Part shown: positions 17,391 to 25,941 of the stretch, piece by piece
Numbering within the stretch: position 1 is the stretch's first letter
How the letters are laid out: every line of letters begins with the position of its first letter
NCBI RefSeq assembly: GCF_017303295.1
Contig: NZ_JAFKOK010000018.1
Span: 1 to 64,000 of the forward strand
DNA: 64,000 nt
Direction: 5' to 3'
Source of the DNA: Rhodobacter sp. NTK016B
GTDB lineage: Bacteria > Pseudomonadota > Alphaproteobacteria > Rhodobacterales > Rhodobacteraceae
Translations under genes and position numbers: made by a program
The notes under the pieces: generated by a model
What the model was told of the DNA's origin: nothing
The model's input: only the letters and a program-made list of their open reading frames with translations
Databases searched by the model: none

Positions 17391-18197
17391 TTGAGCGACG
17401 ATGACATCGAAAGACCGGCAGGCTTCGTCGAGGCGCTGGCAAAGGGTATCGCCGTGCTCGAAGCCTTCGACGCGCGCCATAGCGAGATGACGCTTTCCGA
17501 AGTGGCGCGCAAGGTGAACGTCTCGCCCGCCGCCGCCCGGCGCAGCCTGATCACGCTGATCGAGTTGGGCTATGTCGGCCAGCGCGCCAAGCGGTTTCAC
17601 CTGAAACCCAAGGTCATGGCGCTGGGATCGTCGTTCTATTTCGCAACGCGGGTGGATGAGATCATCCTGCCCGACCTCAGGCGGCTGGTTGAACAATTCG
17701 GCGATGCCGCGTCTGTCGGGACGCTCAACGAGCACAACGTCATCTACGTCGCGCATTACTCGCAACAGCGCGCGCGCCGCGCCTCGGCGGTGGTGGGGGC
17801 CAGCTATCCGGCCTTTGCCACCTCGATCGGGCGGGTGCTGCTGGCCGGGTTCGATGATGCCGCGCTCGACGCGTGGCTCGATGATCTGGAACCGGTGCCG
17901 CTGACCTCGCGCACGCTGGCCGACAAGATGGCGTTGCGCGACGAAGTGCTGCGCGTGCGTGAACAAGGCTATGCCACGACCGTCGATCAGCTCGATTACG
18001 GGATCACCGCGATTGCTGTGCCGATCGTCAACGATCAGGGCCGCACGGTCGCGGCGCTGAACAGTTCGGGCTATTCCGGGATGCTCACGCCCGAGGATCT
18101 GGTGCGCGACCGGCTTGCCGAACTGCGCGCCGTGGCCTCGTCGATTTCTGCGCAACTGACCCGTTTTCCGACACTGCGCGCCGTTCTCGGCGACTGA
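17391..18197 (+). CDS. IclR family transcriptional regulator
   Basis: A 268-residue protein starting at TTG 17391, six bases after the dioxygenase stop (GAAGAACC before it). The N-terminal winged helix (GIAVLEAFDARHSEMTLSEV...PAAARRSLITLIELGYV) and C-terminal IclR effector domain (LNEHNVIYVAHYSQQRA, YATTVDQLDYGITAIAVPI) are typical of the PcaR/PobR/PcaU branch that senses aromatic acids or ring-cleavage products. It probably controls the divergent catabolic operons through the dyads at 16450 and 18267. Confidence 0.9.
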   Translation: MSDDDIERPAGFVEALAKGIAVLEAFDARHSEMTLSEVARKVNVSPAAARRSLITLIELGYVGQRAKRFHLKPKVMALGSSFYFATRVDEIILPDLRRLVEQFGDAASVGTLNEHNVIYVAHYSQQRARRASAVVGASYPAFATSIGRVLLAGFDDAALDAWLDDLEPVPLTSRTLADKMALRDEVLRVREQGYATTVDQLDYGITAIAVPIVNDQGRTVAALNSSGYSGMLTPEDLVRDRLAELRAVASSISAQLTRFPTLRAVLGD

Positions 18198-18266
18198 CAC
18201 TGCCAAGGGCCGCAATCAGACTTGACGGCCCCGGCATCTCTGCGTAATTTTCGATATAAGCAAGAA

Positions 18267-18283
18267 TTTTCGCTTTGCGAAAA
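18267..18283. promoter_or_regulatory. Inverted repeat upstream of the GcvT-like gene (operator candidate)
   Basis: TTTTCGC-TTT-GCGAAAA is a perfect 7-base dyad, 32 bases before the demethylase ATG. Its right half (TTTGCGAAAA) recurs as TTGCGAAAA at 16428-16436 in the other promoter of this cluster, which suggests one regulator acts at both. Confidence 0.5.
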
Positions 18284-18315
18284 ATAACACTCTGATCATG
18301 CTACGGGAGGACTCG

Positions 18316-19695
18316 ATGAACAGACCCCAAACCTTTGCCCCGGCGACGCTGCAGGATTCGCTCGACGCGGCCGGCGGCCCGATCAACCTGCTGCGCGGCT
18401 CGCAGCTGGGCACCACGATCTTCCCGGGCATCCCGGCTGAATTCACCAACTGGCGCGATGAGCAGCGCGCGTGGAAACACAGCGTCGCGATGCTTGAGCA
18501 GAGCTATCACATGACCGAAGTGCATGTGCGCGGTGCCGATGCGCTGGCCTTCATGGCCGGGCTGATGACCAACCGCGCCGACAATTTCGACGTCATGCGC
18601 GCCAAGCAGATCGTCATGTGCGGCCCCGACGGGCGCATGATCTCTGACGCGGTTCTGTTTCGCGAAGAGCCCGACTTCATGCGCGTCGTCGGCCCGCCCA
18701 CGGCGGCCAACTGGGTCGAGTTCAACGCAACCAAGACCGACCTGAACGTCACCGTCACCCGCGACGAGAACTTCATCCGCCCGCGCGACCGCCGCGACGT
18801 GTTCCGCTTCCAGCTTCAGGGCCCGAACGCGCTGGCGCTGATGCAGGAAGTCACCGAAGGCACCCTGCCCGAGATCAAGTTCTTCCACATGGGCGCCTTC
18901 AAGATCGCGGGTCGCGACGTGCGCGCGGTGCGTCACGGCATGGCCAGCACGCCGGGTTTCGAGCTGTACGGCGCGTGGGAAGATCAGGGGCCGGTCCGCG
19001 AGGCGGTCGAGCGCGTGGGCGAGAAATACGACCTGCGCAAGGCCGGTTCGGTGACCTACGGCACGGCGGCGCAGGAATCGGGCTGGATGCCGCGCCCGCT
19101 GCCGGCGATCTACGAAGGCGACACGATGGCCGAGTATCGCCGTTGGATTCCCGCCCAGAGCTTCGAAGCGGCGGGCTCGCTGGGCGGCAGCTTCGTCTCG
19201 GACCGGATCGACGATTATTATGTCGAACCCTACGAGGTGGGCTATGGCACGCTGGTGAACCTGAACCACGACTTCATCGGTCGCGACGCGCTGGTCGAGC
19301 GCAAGCAGAACCAGAAGCGCCGCAAGATGACGCTAATCTGGAACAATGACGACGTGTTCCGCGTGCTGCAGAACTCGCTGCGCAATGACGGCCCGCGCAC
19401 CAAGTTCATCTCGCTGCCGGTGCCGATGTATTCGTCGTTCCAGGCCGATCAGGTTCTGGTGGACGGCAAGCCTGCGGGCGTGTCGAACTGGATGAGCTAT
19501 TCGTCCAATGCCGGCTCCATCCTGTCGACCGCGCTGATGGATCTGGAGCATTGCGAGATCGGCAAGGAAGTGACGCTGCTCTGGGGCGAGCCTGACAGCC
19601 GCCGCCGCACGGTCGAGGCGCATGAAGTCACCGAAATCCGCGCCACCATCGCGCCGGTGCCCTATTACGCCAAGACCAACAAGACCGAGGGCTGA
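18316..19695 (+). CDS. GcvT-family tetrahydrofolate-dependent O-demethylase, LigM/DesA-like
   Basis: Start chosen at ATG 18316 (MNRPQTFAP) because GGGAGG ends 5 bases before it; the in-frame ATG at 18298 has no such site. The 459-residue length matches vanillate/3-O-methylgallate and syringate O-demethylases (LigM, DesA) rather than DmdA (about 370) or GcvT (about 365). GcvT-fold segments are visible (WKHSVAMLEQSYHMTEVHV, FRFQLQGPNALALMQ, VGYGTLVNLNHDFIGRDAL). It would transfer a methyl group from a methoxy-aromatic to tetrahydrofolate, giving 5-methyl-THF. The neighbouring dioxygenase supports an aromatic substrate; aminomethyltransferase-like demethylation of another compound remains possible. 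Confidence 0.75.
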   Translation: MNRPQTFAPATLQDSLDAAGGPINLLRGSQLGTTIFPGIPAEFTNWRDEQRAWKHSVAMLEQSYHMTEVHVRGADALAFMAGLMTNRADNFDVMRAKQIVMCGPDGRMISDAVLFREEPDFMRVVGPPTAANWVEFNATKTDLNVTVTRDENFIRPRDRRDVFRFQLQGPNALALMQEVTEGTLPEIKFFHMGAFKIAGRDVRAVRHGMASTPGFELYGAWEDQGPVREAVERVGEKYDLRKAGSVTYGTAAQESGWMPRPLPAIYEGDTMAEYRRWIPAQSFEAAGSLGGSFVSDRIDDYYVEPYEVGYGTLVNLNHDFIGRDALVERKQNQKRRKMTLIWNNDDVFRVLQNSLRNDGPRTKFISLPVPMYSSFQADQVLVDGKPAGVSNWMSYSSNAGSILSTALMDLEHCEIGKEVTLLWGEPDSRRRTVEAHEVTEIRATIAPVPYYAKTNKTEG

Positions 19696-19715
19696 CACCT
19701 CCTCCAGTCCCGGCA

Positions 19716-19747
19716 ACGGCCTCCGGTTTCACACCGGGGGCCGTTTT
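19716..19747. terminator. Terminator between GcvT-like gene and BMP-type permease gene
   Basis: ACGGCC-tCCGGT pairs with ACCGGgG-GCCGT across a short loop and is followed by TTTT on the plus strand. It lies between convergent genes and can serve both. Confidence 0.75.
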
Positions 19748-19756
19748 CGTTGCGGC

Positions 19757-20698
19757 CTATCGCTCGCCCCGCCGATAGGGCTGCATCAGCGCCTGCGGCA
19801 CCCGCGCGCGACGCGCCATGATGATCAGCGCGACGATCGACAGCACATAGGGCATCATCAGGAACAGCTGATAGGGCACGCCATCGACGACCGTCTGCAG
19901 CCGAAGCTGGAACGCGTCGAACAGCGCGAACAAGAGCGCCCCCAGCAACGCCCGCCCCGGCCGCCACGAGGCGAAGACCACAAGCGCCACGCAGATCCAG
20001 CCGCGCCCCTGAATCATCGTCGGAAAGAACGAGTTGAAGGCCGACAGCGTCAGGAAAGCGCCCCCCATCCCCATCAGCGCCGAGCCCGCCATGATCGTAC
20101 CGATCCGCAACCAGATCGGGTCGATCCCCTGCGCATCCAGCGCATGCGGGTTCTCGCCCGCCATCCGCACGGCCAGCCCCAGCGGCGTGCGGTAAAGCCC
20201 CCAAGCGATCAGCACGACGAAGGCCAGCGCCAGATAGGTCGGCGCGGTCTGGTTGAAGAGCACGGGCCCGAGGAACGGAATATCCGACAGGACCGGGACC
20301 GAGAGCGGCTGGAACGGGTCGATGGTCGGCGGCGAGGACGCGGTCGGCACCGACAGGCGGAACACGTAATAGGCGAAACTCGACGCGAACAGCGTGATCC
20401 CCAGCCCGGTGACATGCTGGCTCAGCCCCAGAGGCACGGTCAGCAAAGCGTGCAGGAAGCCGAACGCGGCGCCGCCCAAAGCGGCGGCCAGCATCCCCGT
20501 CCACAGATCGCCGCCGGAATAGACGGTCAGCCAGCCGATCATCGCGCCGAAAGCCATGATGCCCTCGATCCCCAGGTTGAGCACGCCCACCCGCTCGCAC
20601 AGCAGCACGCCCAGCGTGCCGAGGATCAGCGGCGTGGCGATGCGCAGCACAGCCTCCCACATGCCGACGGAACCGAGGATGTCGAAAAGAACGCTCAT
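19757..20698 (-). CDS. ABC transporter permease, nucleoside/base type (NupQ/YufQ-like)
   Basis: A 313-residue inner-membrane permease of the branched-chain/nucleoside group. Motifs include ERVGVLNLGIEGIMAFGAM near the N-terminus and the AVRMAGENPHALDAQGID coupling region. It is the last gene of the BMP-type operon, and its start overlaps the stop of the other permease gene by 4 bases. The pair forms the heterodimeric channel for a purine/pyrimidine nucleoside or base. Confidence 0.88.
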   Translation of the reverse strand: MSVLFDILGSVGMWEAVLRIATPLILGTLGVLLCERVGVLNLGIEGIMAFGAMIGWLTVYSGGDLWTGMLAAALGGAAFGFLHALLTVPLGLSQHVTGLGITLFASSFAYYVFRLSVPTASSPPTIDPFQPLSVPVLSDIPFLGPVLFNQTAPTYLALAFVVLIAWGLYRTPLGLAVRMAGENPHALDAQGIDPIWLRIGTIMAGSALMGMGGAFLTLSAFNSFFPTMIQGRGWICVALVVFASWRPGRALLGALLFALFDAFQLRLQTVVDGVPYQLFLMMPYVLSIVALIIMARRARVPQALMQPYRRGER

Positions 20699-21747
20699 CT
20701 GCGGATCCTGTACTGCGCAAGGAAGATCGCCACCAACATGGTCAGCAGCGACAGAGCCACCGTCACATCGGCGATATAGGACGGGATCGACAGCGCGCGC
20801 GACATGCTGTCAGCGCCCACGAACATCACCGCGGTGAACAGCGCAGCGACGATCACGCCCAGCGGGTTGAGATTGGCCAGCATGGCGATGACGATGCCGG
20901 AATAGCCGTAATTGGGCGACAGGTCGGTGGTGACATAGCCCTTCACGCCCATCACCTCGATCGCGCCCGCAAGCCCGGCCAGCCCGCCCGACAGGCAGGC
21001 CACGCCGATCAGCGTGCGCCCCAGCGGCACACCCGAGAACGCCGCCGCACGCGGGTTCAGCCCCGCCGCCCGCGCGCGCATCCCGAAAACCGAGCGCGCC
21101 TGCACGAACCACACCACGACCGCCATCGCCACCGCGATCAGCAGCCCGGCATGCAGCCGCGTGCGCGGGATCAGCGTGGCCAGAAGCGTGTTGTCGGGCA
21201 CCGGCACCGATTGCGGCCAGCCGAACGCGAGCGGATCCTTCATCGCCCCCTCGATCATCAAGGACACAAAGAGCAGGGCTACGAAGTTCAACAGCAGCGT
21301 CGTCACCACCTCATCGACGCCGAAACGCAGCCGCAGACCCAGCGGCACCAGCAGCAGCACCATCCCCGCCACCGCCCCGGCGATGCAGCACAAAGCGATG
21401 GCGATGGGGGCGGGCATCGCGGCGATGGCGGGGATCATGCCCAGCGCAGCCACAGCGATGGCGCCCAGATAGAATTGCCCCTCGCCGCCGATATTCCAAA
21501 GCCGCGCACGGAACGCGACGGCGGCGGCAAGGCCCGTCAGGATCAGCGGCGTCGTGCGGGTCAGCGTCTCGGATATCCCCAGCCGCGAGCCGAAGGTGCC
21601 GTTCAGGATCAGCGCATAGGCGCGAAACGGGTTGGCCCCGGCAATGGCGATCAGCACCCCGGCGACGACCAGCGCGCCAAGGATCGCACCCAAAGGCGCC
21701 AGCAGCGTCAGCGCGCGCGACGGATGTTCGCGTCTCTCAAAGCGCAT
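20695..21747 (-). CDS. ABC transporter permease, nucleoside/base type (NupP/YufP-like)
   Basis: A 350-residue inner-membrane protein with about nine helices. The LWNIGGEGQFYLGAIAV segment and the RARAAGLNPRAAAFSG loop are typical of the first permease in BMP-family importers. It overlaps the ATPase gene by 11 bases and the second permease gene by 4, which supports stoichiometric expression. Confidence 0.88.
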   Translation of the reverse strand: MRFERREHPSRALTLLAPLGAILGALVVAGVLIAIAGANPFRAYALILNGTFGSRLGISETLTRTTPLILTGLAAAVAFRARLWNIGGEGQFYLGAIAVAALGMIPAIAAMPAPIAIALCCIAGAVAGMVLLLVPLGLRLRFGVDEVVTTLLLNFVALLFVSLMIEGAMKDPLAFGWPQSVPVPDNTLLATLIPRTRLHAGLLIAVAMAVVVWFVQARSVFGMRARAAGLNPRAAAFSGVPLGRTLIGVACLSGGLAGLAGAIEVMGVKGYVTTDLSPNYGYSGIVIAMLANLNPLGVIVAALFTAVMFVGADSMSRALSIPSYIADVTVALSLLTMLVAIFLAQYRIRR

Positions 21748-23278
21748 CGTGTGTCTCCGCCTCGATCCGCTCGGCCGCCGTCCAGTCGCCCGCCATCATC
21801 AGCCCCAGCAGCTGCGCATTCGCGCGCTCTGCCGGGATCGCGGGCGACAGGCGCCCGTTGACGATGGCACGGATGCGGTCGGACAGCGCAATCACCTCGT
21901 CCAGATCCTCGGAAATCAGCAGCACCCCGGCCCCGCGTCCGCGCGCCTCCAACAGCCGGGCATGGACCCCGGCGATGGCGCCTTCGTCCAGCCCTCGGCT
22001 GGGCTGCGCGGCGACAAGAATGTCAGGCCCGGCTTCCAGCACGCGGCCAAGGATCAGCTTTTGCATGTTGCCCCCCGACAGAAGCCGGATGCGCCCGTCG
22101 ACTGTTGCGCCGCGCACGTCGTAGCGCTCGAGGATATCGGCGGTAGCCTTGCGCGCGGCGGCACGGCGCACGAAGCCGCGTGCCGAGAAATCGGGCGACC
22201 AGATGCGTTCGAGCACCGCGTTTTCCCACGTGGTCATGTCGCCGATCGTGCCTTCGGCGTTGCGGTCCTCGGGGATGCGGCCAATCCCGGCGGCGATGGC
22301 GTCGGGGACCGAGTAACGCGTCACCGCGCGGCCATCCACCGACAGGCTGCCCGATGTGGGCGGATACAGGCCCGAGATCAGCCCGGCCAGCGTCGTCTGC
22401 CCGTTGCCCGAGACACCGATGATGCCCAGCGTCTCGCCTGCCCGCAGCCGGAAACTGACGCCGTGAAGCGAGGCCCCGCCCTTGCCCGCGACCGACAGAT
22501 CGACCGCGCTCAGCAGCACCCGACCCGGTGTTGCGGGCGGACGCGCCGGGCGTTCGACCTTGCGGCCGACCATCAGTTCGGCCAGCTCTTCGCGGCTTGT
22601 GTCAGAGGTCCGCCGCTCGGCCACCACGCGGCCCCGCCGCAACACGACGACCCGGTCCGAGGCCGACATGACCTCGTGCAGTTTGTGGCTGATGAAGATC
22701 AGCGACAGCCCGTTTTCCGTCATCTGCCGCAGGGTGGCGAACAGGCCCTCGGCCTCTTGCGCGGTCAGCACGGCGGTGGGTTCGTCAAGGATCAGGATGC
22801 GCGCATCGTTATACAGCGCCTTCAGAATCTCGACGCGCTGGCACTCGCCCACCGACAGCTCGGAGACCAGCGCATCGGGATCGACCCTGAGGCCGAAGCG
22901 CTCCGACAGCGCCACCAGCTTCGCGCGCCCCGCCGCCCGGTCCGAGCGCAGGCGCCACAACGGTTCGGTCCCGGTCATCACGTTGTCCAGAACGCTCAGA
23001 TTGGGCGCCAGGGCGAAATGCTGGTGCACCATGCCCACGCCCGCTCGGATCGCCGCGCGCGACCGGCCCGGCGGCAATTCCTGCCCCTCGACGCTCACGG
23101 TCCCCTCATCAGCGGTGTAATGGCCGAACAGGATCGACATCAGCGTGGTCTTGCCTGCGCCATTCTCGCCCAGAAGCGCGACGATCTCGCCACGATCCAG
23201 ATGCAACGAGACGTCTTCATTCGCCGTCACCGCGCCGAAGCGCTTGGTGATATGGGACAGCTCAAGGACGCGGGTCAT
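21737..23278 (-). CDS. Double ABC ATPase, nucleoside/base importer (NupO/YufO-like)
   Basis: Start set at ATG 23278 (MTRVLELSHITKRFGAV); the longer in-frame reading from 23446 is arginine-rich and unlike the family. The 513-residue product has two ABC domains. Domain 1 has Walker A GENGAGKT, signature LSVGECQR and Walker B LILDEPTAVL. Domain 2 has GVSGNGQT with glutamine instead of the Walker lysine and signature LLSGGNMQK, as is usual in this family, where the second site is degenerate. It energises the NupP/NupQ-like permease pair. Confidence 0.9.
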   Translation of the reverse strand: MTRVLELSHITKRFGAVTANEDVSLHLDRGEIVALLGENGAGKTTLMSILFGHYTADEGTVSVEGQELPPGRSRAAIRAGVGMVHQHFALAPNLSVLDNVMTGTEPLWRLRSDRAAGRAKLVALSERFGLRVDPDALVSELSVGECQRVEILKALYNDARILILDEPTAVLTAQEAEGLFATLRQMTENGLSLIFISHKLHEVMSASDRVVVLRRGRVVAERRTSDTSREELAELMVGRKVERPARPPATPGRVLLSAVDLSVAGKGGASLHGVSFRLRAGETLGIIGVSGNGQTTLAGLISGLYPPTSGSLSVDGRAVTRYSVPDAIAAGIGRIPEDRNAEGTIGDMTTWENAVLERIWSPDFSARGFVRRAAARKATADILERYDVRGATVDGRIRLLSGGNMQKLILGRVLEAGPDILVAAQPSRGLDEGAIAGVHARLLEARGRGAGVLLISEDLDEVIALSDRIRAIVNGRLSPAIPAERANAQLLGLMMAGDWTAAERIEAETHDAL

Positions 23279-23315
23279 GCCCGCGCCCCTGTTTGGCTCA
23301 CGAACGCCACCGCGC

Positions 23316-24305
23316 TCAGGCCGGCTCTTCGAAATTGCGCGGGACTTCGAATTCGCCCGCCTTGATCGCCGCGCGGACCTCTTCCATCCGCGCGACCGCC
23401 TCGGCGGGGGCGGCGCCCTCGACATACGAGATATCGTTGCCGCCATCCTTCATCAGGCTCAGCGGCGTGTAGTTCTTGCCGGTCGGGTCGCCCGCGCCGG
23501 TATCGGCGACGGCGGCATCCAGAAGCGGGCGGAAGGACCACAGCGCATTGGCGAAAACGGTGTCGGGATAGCGCGGCGTGTAATCGATCATCGAGCCGAT
23601 CGCCTTGATCCCGCGTTCGCGCGCGGCGTCGGCGGTGCCGATACGTTCGCCGAACAGGATATCCGCGCCGCTGTCGATCTGCGCCAGCCCCGCCTCACGC
23701 GCGCGGGGCGGGTCGAAGAAAGTGCCGATGAAGCTGACGCTGTGTTCGACATCCGGGTTCACCGCGTGCACGCCGTCGGCAAAGCCGTTGATCAGCATGT
23801 TGACCTCGGGGATCGGGATCGCGCCGACGCTGCCGACCTTGCCGGTCTCGGTCATCGCCGCGGCCAGCATCCCGCACAGATAGGCGGCTTCCCAGTTCCA
23901 CGTCCCGAACACGCCGAAATTGTCACCCGCCGCGTCGCCCGACGAGCCCATCAGGAACGCGGTGTCGGGGTAATCGCCCGCGACCTGCCGCGCCTCGCGT
24001 TCGACGGCATAGGATTCACCCACGATCAGCGCATTGCCCGATTCCGCGTATTCGCGCATCGCGCGCGGGTAATCGGTGCCCGAGACGCCTTCCGAGAAGG
24101 TGTATTCGATCATGCCTTCGTCATGCGCCGCCTGAAGGGCCGCATGCAGGACCGAGTTCCACGCATTCTCGACCGGCGAGGCATGGATGCCCGCGACTTT
24201 CAGCGCCGTCTGCGCGCGCAGGATCGAGGGCGCGAAAAGCGACGAGGCGCCCAATGCAGCGCCGGTGCTCAGAAGGCGGCGGCGGTTGATCAACAGCTTG
24301 CTCAT
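23316..24305 (-). CDS. BMP family ABC substrate-binding protein
   Basis: A 329-residue receptor of the Bmp/PnrA/Med family. A signal of Tat-like form is present (NRRRLLSTGAALGASS, cleavage about residue 32 after SILRA). Characteristic BMP segments include IHASPVENAWNSVLHAALQ near the start, GTWNWEAAYLCGMLAAAM in the middle and RGIKAIGSMIDYTPRYPD toward the end. Family members bind purine nucleosides or related bases. It is the first gene of the importer operon; the nearest upstream gene on the same strand is cytosine deaminase, 175 bases away. Confidence 0.9.
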   Translation of the reverse strand: MSKLLINRRRLLSTGAALGASSLFAPSILRAQTALKVAGIHASPVENAWNSVLHAALQAAHDEGMIEYTFSEGVSGTDYPRAMREYAESGNALIVGESYAVEREARQVAGDYPDTAFLMGSSGDAAGDNFGVFGTWNWEAAYLCGMLAAAMTETGKVGSVGAIPIPEVNMLINGFADGVHAVNPDVEHSVSFIGTFFDPPRAREAGLAQIDSGADILFGERIGTADAARERGIKAIGSMIDYTPRYPDTVFANALWSFRPLLDAAVADTGAGDPTGKNYTPLSLMKDGGNDISYVEGAAPAEAVARMEEVRAAIKAGEFEVPRNFEEPA

Positions 24306-24480
24306 GGAAATCGTCCCTCTTGTGTCATGCCCGTCGCTGGCGCGGGTCTGATGATTGGTTTCCCAGCGGCATCCATTGATTTCACCGGCGGCAGAGCGCG
24401 CCTGTCAAGCACGCTTTCCGGCACCCCTGCCCGGCGAATGATCATGTGCCGTCATATTGAGCATGTTTCTGACCGTTCGG

Positions 24481-25773
24481 TCAAATCCCATGCCGCGGCG
24501 CGTAGTCGGCCGGGTTCACCACCTCCGGTCGCCCGTCGAGCGCAAGGCGGCTGGTCTCAGGAGCGGTCTCGGCCACGACCTTGCCGCGCCGGATTACCGC
24601 CTGCCGGTTGGGACGCAGGCGGATCGCCTCGCCCGGATCGCGCGCCTGCAGCAGCACCATGTCGGCCTTGCAGCCCACGTCGAGCCCATAACCCTCAAGC
24701 CCCATGATCCGCGCGGAATTGACCGTCACCGCGTCGAACAGCGCGCGCTTGTCGGCCATCGACCCCATCTGCGTCGCGTGCACCGCCATATGCGCCACGT
24801 CCAGCAGATCGCCCGTCCCCATCGAATACCACGGGTCCATCACGCAATCCTGCCCCAGCCCGACGGTGATACCCATCTCCATCATCTGCGGGATGCGCGT
24901 CAGGCCGCGGCGCTTGGGATAGGTATCGTGGCGGCCCTGCAGCATCATGTTGATCAGCGGGTTGGGGATCGCGGCCATCTGTGCCTCGGCGATCAGGGGC
25001 AGCAGTTTCGAGACGTAGTAATTGTCCATCGAATGCATCGAGGTCAGATGCGACCCCGCCACCCGGCCCTGCAACCCGAACCGGATGGTCTGCGCGGCCA
25101 GCGTCTCGACATGGCGCGACAGTGGGTCGTCGGTTTCGTCGCAATGCATGTCGACCCTCAGGCCGCGGTCGGCGGCGATGCGGCACAGGGCCTCGACCGA
25201 GGTCGTGCCCTCGCCCATCGTGCGCTCGAAATGGGGGATGCCGCCGACAATATCGACACCCATGTCCAACGCCCGCTCCAGCGCCTCGACGATCCCCGGC
25301 CCGCGATAATAGCCGTCCTGCGGAAAGGCCACGAGCTGCAGGTCCAGATAGGGCGCGACCCGGCGGCGGACTTCCAGCATCGCCTCGACCGTGACCAGCG
25401 CGGGGTCCGACACGTCGACATGGCTGCGGATCGCCAGCAGGCCCTTGGATACCGCCAGATCGCAATAGCGCACTGCGCGCTCGACCAGCGCGTCGACCGT
25501 CAGCGTGGGCCGCAATTCGCCCCACAGCGCGATGCCTTCCAGCAGCGTGCCCGACACATTCATGCGCGGCAGGCCCAGCGACAGCGTGGCGTCCATGTGG
25601 AAATGCGGATCGACGAAGGGCGGGCTGACCAGCAATCCGCCCGCGTCGATGACCCGCCCGGCTTCCGCGTCGATCCCCGGCTCGACGGCGATGATCGTGT
25701 CCGCGCTGACGGCGATATCCTGACCGCTGCGCCCGTCGGGCAGGGTGGCGTTGCGAATGACGAGGTCGAACAT
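24481..25773 (-). CDS. Cytosine deaminase / CodA-like amidohydrolase
   Basis: A 430-residue amidohydrolase of the CodA type. The metal and catalytic residues are present: HFHMD (about residues 58-62), DMHCDETDD with the glutamate and aspartate of the CodA site, SHLTSMHS, and the metal-binding aspartate in GLGQDCVMDPW. It deaminates cytosine to uracil or a related aminopyrimidine/triazine. Its place upstream of a base/nucleoside importer suggests the imported compound is a pyrimidine base; isocytosine, creatinine-like or guanine-like substrates cannot be excluded. Confidence 0.83.
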   Translation of the reverse strand: MFDLVIRNATLPDGRSGQDIAVSADTIIAVEPGIDAEAGRVIDAGGLLVSPPFVDPHFHMDATLSLGLPRMNVSGTLLEGIALWGELRPTLTVDALVERAVRYCDLAVSKGLLAIRSHVDVSDPALVTVEAMLEVRRRVAPYLDLQLVAFPQDGYYRGPGIVEALERALDMGVDIVGGIPHFERTMGEGTTSVEALCRIAADRGLRVDMHCDETDDPLSRHVETLAAQTIRFGLQGRVAGSHLTSMHSMDNYYVSKLLPLIAEAQMAAIPNPLINMMLQGRHDTYPKRRGLTRIPQMMEMGITVGLGQDCVMDPWYSMGTGDLLDVAHMAVHATQMGSMADKRALFDAVTVNSARIMGLEGYGLDVGCKADMVLLQARDPGEAIRLRPNRQAVIRRGKVVAETAPETSRLALDGRPEVVNPADYAPRHGI

Positions 25774-25883
25774 ATGGCGAAACGGTCCCTGATAATGGCT
25801 CGGCGCGCAGAGTAAGCGCGCGCCCGGGCCATGTCATCGCCCGAATCGCGTCCGCCTTGCACCGCCCTGTCCGGACAAAACAA

Positions 25884-25911
25884 AACCGCCCGGCGGCACG
25901 ACCGGGCGGTT
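25884..25911 (-). terminator. Terminator of ribH2
   Basis: AACCGCCCGG and CCGGGCGGTT are perfect 10-base arms; read on the minus strand the stem is followed by TTTGTTTTG. It lies 31 bases past the ribH2 stop. Confidence 0.85.
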
Positions 25912-25941
25912 CCACGACATCACGGCAGGGGCAAAGCCCGG

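Noticed and set aside
16479-18215. Minus-strand ORF of 578 codons opposite the dioxygenase and IclR genes
   Set aside because: Low-complexity composition, no motif, and it covers two well-supported plus-strand genes and an operator-like gap.
18316-19695. DMSP demethylase DmdA
   Set aside because: The protein is about 90 residues longer than DmdA, and the neighbours are aromatic-catabolism genes, so LigM/DesA-like is preferred.
24470-24483. TGACCG-TT-CGGTCA dyad as an operator for the BMP importer
   Set aside because: It resembles a TetR-type site, but it overlaps the stop codon of the deaminase gene, is far (about 165 bases) from the importer start, and no TetR gene is near.
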